The translations under genes and the position numbers were made by a program. DNA of 5,001 nt from Clostridia bacterium. GTDB taxonomy: Bacteria; Bacillota_A; Clostridia; Oscillospirales; CAG-272. The notes under the pieces are model-generated. The model was not told the origin of the DNA, did no database searches, and worked only from the letters and a program-made list of their open reading frames with translations. Within the stretch, counting starts at the first letter, position 1, and each line of letters begins with the position of its first letter. Of the stretch, positions 1 to 4,813 are shown one piece after another. The stretch lies in assembly GCA_017395725.1 (NCBI GenBank), contig JAFQOB010000002.1, positions 1 through 5,001 of the forward strand, given 5' to 3'.

Positions 1-57
1 TCATTTTGTCTTCGCTTACGCTACGTCAAAATGCCACCTCCCTCCTCAGATGGAGGT
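1..57. repeat. Partial intergenic hairpin repeat at window edge
   Basis: Two adjoining inverted repeats are visible. CATTTTG at 2-8 pairs with CAAAATG at 27-33. ACCTCC at 36-41 can pair with GGAGGT at 52-57, or alternatively CCTCC at 41-45 with GGAGG at 52-56. No reading frame here looks coding. The design (a GGAGG-type stem next to a CATTTTG stem) resembles short dispersed intergenic repeats that I associate with clostridial genomes, but that resemblance is from memory and unsearched. The unit probably continues to the left of the window. Confidence 0.5.
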
Positions 58-91
58 TTAGCAATGTTTCTGCTTGTCTATAGTTTATCTC

Positions 92-117
92 GGACAGTCG
101 AGGACGCCTGTCCCTAC
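92..117. repeat. Stem-loop repeat, copy A (6-10-6 plus CTAC)
   Basis: GGACAG (92-97) and CTGTCC (108-113) form a perfect 6-bp stem around the 10-nt loop TCGAGGACGC, followed directly by CTAC (114-117). The same architecture recurs at 163-188 with a different stem sequence, which marks these as two members of one repeat family rather than chance hairpins. No U-rich tract follows on either strand, so this is unlikely to be a terminator. Confidence 0.6.
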
Positions 118-162
118 GTACGATATAGAAATATTGTTTGTGTTATTTTGTTTGTATTTCTT

Positions 163-188
163 GGGACGTCGAAGGCACCGTACCCTAC
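163..188. repeat. Stem-loop repeat, copy B (6-10-6 plus CTAC)
   Basis: GGGACG (163-168) and CGTACC (179-184) pair at five of six positions around the 10-nt loop TCGAAGGCAC, and CTAC follows at 185-188. The loop differs from copy A only in the G/A pattern of its middle (TCGAGGACGC versus TCGAAGGCAC), and loop length and the CTAC tail are identical. The stem sequence has changed while mostly keeping pairing, as expected of a family kept for structure. It starts 71 nt after copy A in the same orientation. Confidence 0.6.
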
Positions 189-233
189 AAACGTCTAATA
201 ATGTTCGCACAAACCAGAGAGGTAAAGTTCTTT

Positions 234-260
234 GCCTACTTTCTTTCAAGAAAGTAGGGC
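234..260. repeat. Strong 10-bp hairpin repeat, TTCA loop
   Basis: CCTACTTTCT (235-244) and AGAAAGTAGG (249-258) are perfect inverted repeats around TTCA. One further G-C pair (234 with 260) is possible across a bulged G. Neither strand has a T-run after the hairpin, so it does not look like an intrinsic terminator. It lies in the same non-coding stretch as the 6-10-6 repeats and is probably another member of a composite intergenic repeat block. Confidence 0.55.
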
Positions 261-302
261 TTTCCTAAAAATAAGCGGCGGCAAATATATTATCGGAGAA
301 AA

Positions 303-339
303 CAAAAAAGCTGAGTGCAAAAATTCAATCGCACTCAGC
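303..339 (-). terminator. Intrinsic terminator of the nagAB operon
   Basis: On the minus strand, GCTGAGTGC and GCACTCAGC form a perfect 9-bp GC-rich stem (plus-strand positions 310-318 and 331-339) with a 12-nt loop. The stem is followed by a run of six T residues and then a further T-rich stretch. It begins 12 nt after the nagB stop codon. In the plus direction only a short interrupted T-run (341-344) follows, so activity from the left is possible but weaker. Confidence 0.93.
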
Positions 340-351
340 ATTTTCTATATC

Positions 352-1107
352 TTACTTCAAAAGAGAAGCTGCATCCTTATCAAGAATCATTGTAACGTCG
401 TTGTGATACTGAAGAACAGAACACTGATTGTTGGGAGTTACGTCACAGCAAAGTGCTTCGTAAAGCGCCTGAGCCTTATTCTTTCCATTTGCAACAAGTA
501 CAATCTTCTTTGCATTCATAATTGTACCAACGCCCATTGTAATAGCCTTCTTCGGAACGAGGTCTGCAGATTCAAAGAATCTGGAGTTTGCTTCGATAGT
601 ATTATCTGTAAGCTCAACAACGTGTGTAATGTTGTAGAACTTATCGCAAGGCTCGTTAAATCCGATATGACCGTTGTTACCTATACCGAGAACCTGAAGG
701 TCAACGCCGCCTGCAGCCTTAATGTCAGCCTCATAGCTTTCACAGAACTTGTCTGTATCTTCTGCCGTACCGTCGGGAACTCTTGTATTCTCAAGCTTAA
801 TATTTGTCTTGTTGAACAAATTCTTGTTCATAAAATAACGGTAGCTCTGGTCGTTGGCAGGGTCAATGGGATAATATTCATCAAGATTGAACGTGCGTAC
901 CTTTGCAAAATCAATCTCACCTGCCTGATTCTTTTCAGCAAGTCTTGTATACAAACCTACGGGCGATGAACCTGTAGCAAGACCGAGAACGAATTCGGGC
1001 TTCTTCTTCATTTCTGCAGCTACTATCTCTGCTGCCTCTGCACTAAGCTCTTCGTATGTATCGCATACGATTACTTTAATTTTGTTGAATTGCATTTCTT
1101 TTTTCAT
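352..1107 (-). CDS. nagB: Glucosamine-6-phosphate deaminase
   Basis: A cytoplasmic enzyme converting glucosamine-6-phosphate to fructose-6-phosphate plus ammonia, the last step of amino-sugar breakdown. The 251-residue product is near the family's usual 240-270. Visible hallmarks are the phosphate-binding LGLATGSSP (41-49), NLDEYY (74-79) with the general-base Asp76, and GIGNNGHIGFNEP (141-153) with His147 and Glu152. Asn145 stands where E. coli NagB has Asp141; from memory, Bacillus NagB also has Asn there, so the enzyme should be active. The residue after NEP is Cys154, usually Gly. The chosen ATG is preceded by AGGGGT, a modest Shine-Dalgarno site; an internal ATG at codon 5 is possible but has no better site. 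It is the second gene of the operon, 40 nt after nagA, and is followed by a strong terminator. Confidence 0.96.
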   Translation of the reverse strand: MKKEMQFNKIKVIVCDTYEELSAEAAEIVAAEMKKKPEFVLGLATGSSPVGLYTRLAEKNQAGEIDFAKVRTFNLDEYYPIDPANDQSYRYFMNKNLFNKTNIKLENTRVPDGTAEDTDKFCESYEADIKAAGGVDLQVLGIGNNGHIGFNEPCDKFYNITHVVELTDNTIEANSRFFESADLVPKKAITMGVGTIMNAKKIVLVANGKNKAQALYEALCCDVTPNNQCSVLQYHNDVTMILDKDAASLLK

Positions 1108-1147
1108 TTTTGTTACCCCTACATTAATATATAATTTGTTTATTATT

Positions 1148-2275
1148 TTATGCTTCTTTACCGTCTACAAATGTCTTTAAGACGTTATAATCGTTATCAA
1201 AAATAACAATATCGGCTCTCTTGCCAATCTCGAGTGAACCCCTTGTCTCATCTCCGATAAGCTTTGCGGGCCCTGCCGTCGCAAGAGAAATAACCTCATA
1301 GTCCTTGAGTCCCGTATGCTTCTTAAAGTTATAAATCGACTTATTAAGCGTAAGCACACTGCCGGCAATCGTTCCGTCGGGCAAACGGCACTCTATACCC
1401 TTCTTGGTAAGCATCTGTCCTCCGAGGTCGTATTCTCCGTCCTCAAGTCCCCCTGCCCTCGTACAGTCGGTTATAAGTATAAGCTTATCCTTCTTTATCT
1501 TATATATAAGACTGAAAAGTCCGGGATTTATGTGGAAAGTATCTGCAATAAGCTCACAAGTCACGTCACTTGCAAGACAAGCACCAACGGTTCCGGGCTC
1601 CCTGTGATTCAAAGGAGTCATAGCGTTAAAAAGGTGTGTCGCGTGGCTTATACCCGCATTAATACCCGCCAACGCTTGTTCAAATGTCGCCGAGGTGTGA
1701 CCTATTGATACTACGATATTTGAGTTTTTCTTTACTTTCTCTATAGCTTCCAATGCACCTTCGGTTTCGGGTGCAACGGTAGTCAATTTTATTACGTCTG
1801 AATTTCTTATAAGAAAATCGGCGTCAATATTTTTAATATTTTCTTCCTTTTGAGCTCCTTTATATTTCGGGGAAATAAAAGGTCCTTCGGCATTTACACC
1901 CACAATCTGTGCACCGCAGCTCTTGGAGTTCATAAGCTTTCTTACAACGTCGAAGGTCTTTTCAAGCTGTTCTATAGGCACAGTCATTGTTGTGGGAAGC
2001 CATGCTGTAACTCCGTTTTGGGTAATTGCAGTTGAAATATCGGTTAGCCCCTTCTCTATTCCGTCGGAAGAGTCCTCGCCCATATATCCGTGAATATGCA
2101 GGTCAATAAGTCCTGGCGCAATTATACCTCCCTCGGCATCGTAAACCTCGCCGAAGCCGTAACTGCCTATCTGTTCTTCGTCGATAACATCAACAATCTT
2201 GCTCGAAAACACAAGCGCCTTACCGGTTATCTCACCGTCGGGCATTATAATTTTTCCGTTCTTTATGTATCTCAT
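1148..2275 (-). CDS. nagA: N-acetylglucosamine-6-phosphate deacetylase
   Basis: Removes acetate from GlcNAc-6-phosphate to give glucosamine-6-phosphate, the substrate of the downstream NagB, in the cytoplasm. The 375-residue product matches the family (about 380-400). This is an amidohydrolase barrel: DLHIHG (59-63 region; His60 and His62), Glu130 in NAEGPF, His193 in SIGHTS, His214 in ATHLFNAM, Arg225 in HREPG, His248, and the catalytic Asp270 in LITDCTRAGG. The intact HxH pair places it with the Bacillus/Thermotoga type, which can bind two metals, rather than E. coli NagA, where these residues are replaced. The start is supported by AGGAGA (2283-2288, complement) seven bases before the ATG. 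It is the first gene of a nagA-nagB operon, transcribed divergently from spoIIGA. Confidence 0.96.
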   Translation of the reverse strand: MRYIKNGKIIMPDGEITGKALVFSSKIVDVIDEEQIGSYGFGEVYDAEGGIIAPGLIDLHIHGYMGEDSSDGIEKGLTDISTAITQNGVTAWLPTTMTVPIEQLEKTFDVVRKLMNSKSCGAQIVGVNAEGPFISPKYKGAQKEENIKNIDADFLIRNSDVIKLTTVAPETEGALEAIEKVKKNSNIVVSIGHTSATFEQALAGINAGISHATHLFNAMTPLNHREPGTVGACLASDVTCELIADTFHINPGLFSLIYKIKKDKLILITDCTRAGGLEDGEYDLGGQMLTKKGIECRLPDGTIAGSVLTLNKSIYNFKKHTGLKDYEVISLATAGPAKLIGDETRGSLEIGKRADIVIFDNDYNVLKTFVDGKEA

Positions 2276-2310
2276 AAAAAAATCTCCTGCATTTTACATA
2301 ATCCCACAGT

Positions 2311-2375
2311 TACATTATAATGTATACTCCATTTATTATACATTGATTTATGTTGTTTGTTAATGTAATAATGTA
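2311..2375. promoter_or_regulatory. Candidate operator: TACATT/AATGTA cluster
   Basis: TACATT, or its complement AATGTA, occurs five times: 2311-2316, 2319-2324, 2339-2344, 2362-2367 and 2370-2375. The first two form a perfect 14-bp palindrome (2311-2324). AATGTATA (2319-2326) and TATACATT (2337-2344) form a second inverted repeat around the predicted nagA start point. The copies overlap both the -35 and -10 of the nagAB promoter, which suits repression. The motif does not resemble the TGGTCTAGACCA-like sites of GntR-type NagR/DasR regulators, so the binding protein is unknown. Part of the signal could be AT-rich composition. Confidence 0.4.
2335..2363 (-). promoter_or_regulatory. Sigma-A promoter for nagAB
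   Basis: Reading leftward, TTAACA (complement of 2358-2363) and TATAAT (complement of 2335-2340) are separated by exactly 17 bp: a 5/6 match at -35 and a perfect -10. Transcription would start near 2328 and give a leader of about 53 nt carrying the nagA ribosome site. It is the best sigma-A match I found upstream of nagA. Confidence 0.78.
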
Positions 2376-2408
2376 TCTTTTTAATATTTTTGATTATTCA
2401 TATCCAAA

Positions 2409-2437
2409 ACCGACAAAATCCTTGCATATTTTATGAT
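2409..2437 (+). promoter_or_regulatory. Candidate spoIIG promoter with Spo0A-like box
   Basis: CCGACA (2410-2415, 4/6 to TTGACA) and TATGAT (2432-2437, 5/6 to TATAAT) are 16 bp apart, giving a start near 2444 and a leader of about 36 nt before spoIIGA. ACCGACAA (2409-2416) overlaps the -35 and matches the reversed 0A box TTCGACAA at six of eight positions. In Bacillus, spoIIG is a Spo0A-activated sigma-A promoter with 0A boxes at the -35 region, so the placement is as expected. The individual matches are imperfect. A small inverted repeat, TTTTATG/CATAAAA (2429-2446), overlaps the -10 and start point. Confidence 0.42.
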
Positions 2438-2460
2438 ACCATAAAACTTACAAAAACCAA

Positions 2461-2472
2461 AAAGCAGGTGAT
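2461..2472 (+). promoter_or_regulatory. Ribosome binding site deciding the spoIIGA start
   Basis: AAAGCAGGTGAT matches the extended Shine-Dalgarno AAAGGAGGTGAT with a single mismatch. It is the only good site near the 5' end of spoIIGA and ends 7 nt before the in-frame ATT at 2480. The in-frame GTG at 2468 lies inside the site itself and so is unlikely to be the start. Confidence 0.65.
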
Positions 2473-2479
2473 TTGCCCT

Positions 2480-3349
2480 ATTGAAAGAATAATATACGGC
2501 GACGTACTTATAATAATAAACTTCAGCATGGATTTTCTTGCACTTTATATTACCGCCAAAATAATGCACCTTAAACTTAATTCAAAAAGAATTACACTTT
2601 CAAGCCTTATCGGAGCTTTGTACTCTCTTGTAATTTTGTCTTTAAATCTGTCTTCGGCTATAAGCGGAATTATCAGTCTTGCAATGGCGTTTTTACTTAC
2701 AGTAACCGCCTACGGTAAGCAGAAAAGAATTACACTGTTAAAAAACACCGTTGTATTTTACATAGTTAATTTCGCTCTCGGCGGAGGAATAACCGCAATC
2801 TGCAATATTCTTAACATCTGGCAGAACAAAAGAAATCTTATGATTAACGGCACCTTCGACGTATTATACGGAGACCTTCCCTTCGGACTTTTAGTATTAC
2901 TCGCTTTATTATGCGGTGCATTTTCGCTTGTATCGGGAAAGCTTATTAAGAAAAAGAGTGCTGAAAAGAGCTGTTCGTTACATATTACCTTTAACCAAAA
3001 TTCAACCACCCTCGAAGCCCTCGTGGATTCGGGAAATCTGCTGAGAGAACCGTTAAGCGGAAAGCCCGTTATAATCACCGCCTTTAACGATATGCGTAAG
3101 CTTATTCCGATTGAGCTTATTCCCCTCTTCAAAAACAAAGATACCGGCTGTCTTGGCAACAATCTTTATTCTGCAAAAGTCAGAATAATTCCAATATCTA
3201 CGGTAAACGGTAATAATCTCTTATTCGGTCTTCTGCCGGATAAAGTCTCGGTTGACGAAAAAATTGTAGATGTTTACGTTGCCATTACCTCCGACAACGA
3301 TAATTTCGGCGGTTTTTCTGCCGTTGTTCCACTTGAAATAACACAATAA
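2480..3349 (+). CDS. spoIIGA: Sigma-E processing aspartic protease SpoIIGA
   Basis: The membrane protease that removes the pro-sequence of sigma-E after asymmetric division, once SpoIIR signals from the forespore. The N-terminal half has about five hydrophobic segments (roughly residues 9-26, 41-57, 61-78, 88-110 and 134-155). A cytoplasmic domain follows with the aspartic-protease motif LVDSGN, in which Asp183 is the catalytic residue. Bacillus SpoIIGA also uses Asp183. The start is not canonical: ATT at 2480 gives (M)ERIIYGDV, aligning with the Bacillus N-terminus MKIYLDV, and has the well-placed ribosome site. In-frame GTG (2468) and TTG (2390) lack sites, and the TTG lies upstream of the likely promoter. 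The next in-frame ATG (2528) would cut into the first membrane segment. The product is 289 residues, against about 309 in Bacillus. sigE follows 23 nt downstream in the same operon. Confidence 0.92.
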   Translation: MERIIYGDVLIIINFSMDFLALYITAKIMHLKLNSKRITLSSLIGALYSLVILSLNLSSAISGIISLAMAFLLTVTAYGKQKRITLLKNTVVFYIVNFALGGGITAICNILNIWQNKRNLMINGTFDVLYGDLPFGLLVLLALLCGAFSLVSGKLIKKKSAEKSCSLHITFNQNSTTLEALVDSGNLLREPLSGKPVIITAFNDMRKLIPIELIPLFKNKDTGCLGNNLYSAKVRIIPISTVNGNNLLFGLLPDKVSVDEKIVDVYVAITSDNDNFGGFSAVVPLEITQ

Positions 3350-3360
3350 TATTTATGAAA

Positions 3361-3367
3361 AAGGTGA
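3361..3367 (+). promoter_or_regulatory. Ribosome binding site deciding the sigE start
   Basis: AAGGTGA lies five bases before the ATG at 3373. Nothing comparable precedes the earlier in-frame ATG at 3355, whose upstream bases are AT-only apart from the spoIIGA end. The site overlaps codons 3-5 of the longer version, so the two starts cannot both be served by it. Confidence 0.6.
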
Positions 3368-3372
3368 AAAAA

Positions 3373-4083
3373 ATGTTTAAAACCCTATCCCTGTTGTTAG
3401 AACACGTAAAAAAGCTTATACTCAAAAAAAAGAACGGAATCTTTTATATAAACGGCCCGGAAACACTCCCACCGCCCCTTGATACAGAGGAAGAAAACGA
3501 GTGCTTAAAAAAGCTATTATTAAATGATACAACTGCAAAAAACAAGCTTGTCGAGCACAACCTCAGGCTTGTCGTATATATAGCAAAAAAGTTTGAAAAC
3601 ACCGGTGTCGGTCTTGAAGACCTTATATCAATAGGCACTATCGGACTTATTAAGGCCATAAATACTTTTAACCCGGAAAAAAACATTAAGCTCGCCACGT
3701 ACGCAAGTCGATGTATTGAAAACGAAATACTTATGTACATAAGAAAAATCAATAATCACAAGCTTGAAATATCCATAGACGAGCCTATCAATATTGACTG
3801 GGACGGAAACGAGCTGTTGCTTTCTGATATTTTAGGTTCCGACGGCGATTCCGTATACAGCGATCTTGAAATGGACGAGGACAGAAAAACCGTAAAAAAA
3901 GCCATAACCGAACTTAACGACAGAGACAGGCTTATTATCACTCTTAGGTTCGGTCTCGAATCAGGAAAAGAAAAAACGCAAAAAGAAGTTGCCGACCTCC
4001 TCGGAATTTCTCAATCTTACATATCCCGTCTCGAGAAAAGAATTATTGAGAAATTAAAAAAGGAAATCGGCAATAAAATTTAA
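3373..4083 (+). CDS. sigE: RNA polymerase sigma-E, mother-cell (pro-form)
   Basis: The first mother-cell sporulation sigma factor, made as an inactive precursor and activated by SpoIIGA. The product is 236 residues from ATG 3373, or 242 from ATG 3355; Bacillus has 239. A basic, hydrophobic pro-sequence is followed by [14 protein letters not shown], which aligns with the Bacillus VYYIGGSEALPPPL region, so cleavage is predicted between Phe24 and Tyr25. Region 2 is highly conserved ([16 protein letters not shown] from about residue 63, then [14 protein letters not shown] and [14 protein letters not shown]). The sigma-E signature [13 protein letters not shown] follows at about 140-152. Region 4 ends with the helix-turn-helix [14 protein letters not shown] (about 211-224). 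The start choice rests on AAGGTGA before 3373. It is co-transcribed with spoIIGA. sigG, which often follows sigE, is not present; spoIIR converges instead. Confidence 0.96.
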   Translation: MFKTLSLLLEHVKKLILKKKNGIFYINGPETLPPPLDTEEENECLKKLLLNDTTAKNKLVEHNLRLVVYIAKKFENTGVGLEDLISIGTIGLIKAINTFNPEKNIKLATYASRCIENEILMYIRKINNHKLEISIDEPINIDWDGNELLLSDILGSDGDSVYSDLEMDEDRKTVKKAITELNDRDRLIITLRFGLESGKEKTQKEVADLLGISQSYISRLEKRIIEKLKKEIGNKI

Positions 4084-4682
4084 TCAAAAAGCTCGGCTAA
4101 ATCCTCAAACCATTCAAGTATACGAAACCGTATAACGTACTTGGGCGTTTCAGAATCGGTAAGCACCTTTATCTGATTGGGGGTAAACCCCGTCGCCACC
4201 AGCTCTTCCTCCGCTTCGGCTGCTTCTACGCAAAGGGGCGGAAACAAAACACACCACCAATTTTGCCCCTCGCTTTCGCCTATATTAACTTTTAAGGAGT
4301 TGTATTTGCCCGACGGAAGTCTGATGTTGCCGTACTGTCTTTCAGGATAATACTCATTGCTTAGCTCTACAGTAACCTTGTCATTTTTCCCCTCATTCCG
4401 CAAAACGTCTTCTGCAACCTTTTGCAAGTAATCAAGATTATCCGTATATACTTTCTTTGCCTCGGAAATATTTTCGCACTCCTGCGCCAAAGCCGAAGTC
4501 TCTTTAACCAGTGCATCTCTGACAAGCAGCTTTAAGGTCTGGTCTTCGGTGCTGTCGGAGTTGGCAAGCACGTGAAGTCTCAGGGTATTATCGTATATTT
4601 CCCCCTCGTCTCTTACAGGCAAAAACGGCATTATCAGCATAAGTAATACAACTAAACAACAAAATGTAATTCTTGTTTTCAT
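4080..4682 (-). CDS. spoIIR: Stage II sporulation protein R, SpoIIR
   Basis: A secreted signalling protein, made in the forespore under sigma-F, that activates SpoIIGA in the septal membrane so that pro-sigma-E is cleaved in the mother cell. The 200-residue product has a short basic N-terminus and a hydrophobic export segment (about 6-22). Family hallmarks follow: [14 protein letters not shown] (35-48), VRDAL (54-58), YYPERQYG (111-118), [14 protein letters not shown] (122-135) and [11 protein letters not shown] (141-151). Bacillus SpoIIR is slightly longer (about 224). The start has a strong site, AGAGGTGAT (complement of 4692-4700), nine bases before the ATG. It converges on sigE and their stop codons overlap in one TTAA (4080-4083). 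A possible sigma-F promoter lies just upstream. Confidence 0.95.
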   Translation of the reverse strand: MKTRITFCCLVVLLMLIMPFLPVRDEGEIYDNTLRLHVLANSDSTEDQTLKLLVRDALVKETSALAQECENISEAKKVYTDNLDYLQKVAEDVLRNEGKNDKVTVELSNEYYPERQYGNIRLPSGKYNSLKVNIGESEGQNWWCVLFPPLCVEAAEAEEELVATGFTPNQIKVLTDSETPKYVIRFRILEWFEDLAELFD

Positions 4683-4709
4683 ATTTTTTAATCACCTCTT
4701 CCTGTTATG

Positions 4710-4739
4710 AATTATTGACCTCGGCTAAGTAATTTATTC
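4710..4739 (-). promoter_or_regulatory. Possible sigma-F promoter of spoIIR
   Basis: Reading leftward, GAATA (complement of 4735-4739) and GTCAATAATT (complement of 4710-4719) are 15 bp apart. They match the loose sigma-F pattern (G-pyrimidine-A/T-T-A at -35; GGnrAnAnTw at -10) with one mismatch in each element. The start would fall near 4703, leaving a short leader holding the ribosome site. The support is functional expectation plus a weak motif match, so this is tentative. Confidence 0.33.
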
Positions 4740-4760
4740 AAACAATTTTTTCTCCGTGTT

Positions 4761-4790
4761 GATTATTTTGTTTTTTTTAAAACAATAATC
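4761..4790. repeat. AT-rich hairpin in the spoIIR/orf intergenic region
   Basis: GATTATT (4761-4767) pairs with AATAATC (4784-4790). After a 2-nt bulge, GTTTT (4770-4774) pairs with AAAAC (4779-4783) around a TTTT loop. It is not followed by a T-run on either strand and lies between divergent genes, so a terminator is unlikely. It could be an operator or a leader structure for the gene starting at 4814. Confidence 0.4.
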
Positions 4791-4797
4791 TCAAAAA

Positions 4798-4805
4798 AAG
4801 GGGGG
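4798..4805 (+). promoter_or_regulatory. G-run ribosome binding site for the edge gene
   Basis: A7 (4793-4799), G6 (4800-4805) and T5 (4806-4810) run consecutively. AAGGGGGGT resembles AAGGAGGT and lies eight bases before TTG 4814 but fourteen before ATG 4820, so it favours the TTG start. Confidence 0.5.
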
Positions 4806-4813
4806 TTTTTATC

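Larger units (their letters stand above)
1..302. other. Non-coding repeat island beyond the nag operon
   Basis: This stretch, more than 300 bases from the edge to the nagB terminator, contains no gene I can support. Short open frames here lack a plausible ribosome binding site and run through the hairpin repeats. It consists of four repeat modules (about 1-57, 92-117, 163-188 and 234-260) separated by AT-rich spacers, for example 118-160. No transposase remnant or clear flanking target duplication is visible, so the origin as MITE-like or other intergenic repeats is inference. Confidence 0.5.

Noticed and set aside
165..173. GACGTCGAA in repeat copy B considered as a Spo0A box
   Set aside because: It is part of the repeat's stem and loop, and no sporulation gene or promoter is adjacent.
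234..260. Strong hairpin considered as a rho-independent terminator
   Set aside because: No T-run follows on either strand, and the nag operon already has a better terminator at 303-339.
74..268. Short open frame in the left flank
   Set aside because: It runs through three hairpin repeats, has no ribosome site and has no protein-like composition.
1..300. CRISPR array
   Set aside because: The repeats are structurally alike but not identical direct repeats, with only two copies of one type, and no cas gene is present.
232..969. Long open frame on the plus strand opposite nagB
   Set aside because: It lies antisense to a clear nagB, has low-complexity Cys/Val/Ile/Asn-rich composition and no ribosome site, and crosses the nagB terminator. 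It is a shadow of the real gene.
2276..2330. Riboswitch or T-box in the nagA leader
   Set aside because: The leader is only about 53 nt, and I see no glmS-like or T-box conserved elements; only the palindromic TACATT motif stands out.
2390..2479. TTG at 2390 as the spoIIGA start, adding 30 residues
   Set aside because: There is no ribosome site, the extension is polar and unlike the SpoIIGA N-terminus, and it would start upstream of the likely promoter.
2758..3162. Minus-strand open frame inside spoIIGA
   Set aside because: It is antisense to a recognised gene with no start signals; a shadow frame.
4715..4789. Sigma-A promoter for the edge gene (TTGACC at 4715, or TTGATT at 4759 with AATAAT at 4784)
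   Set aside because: The first has no -10 at proper distance. The second has a 19-bp spacer and would start almost on the ribosome site.
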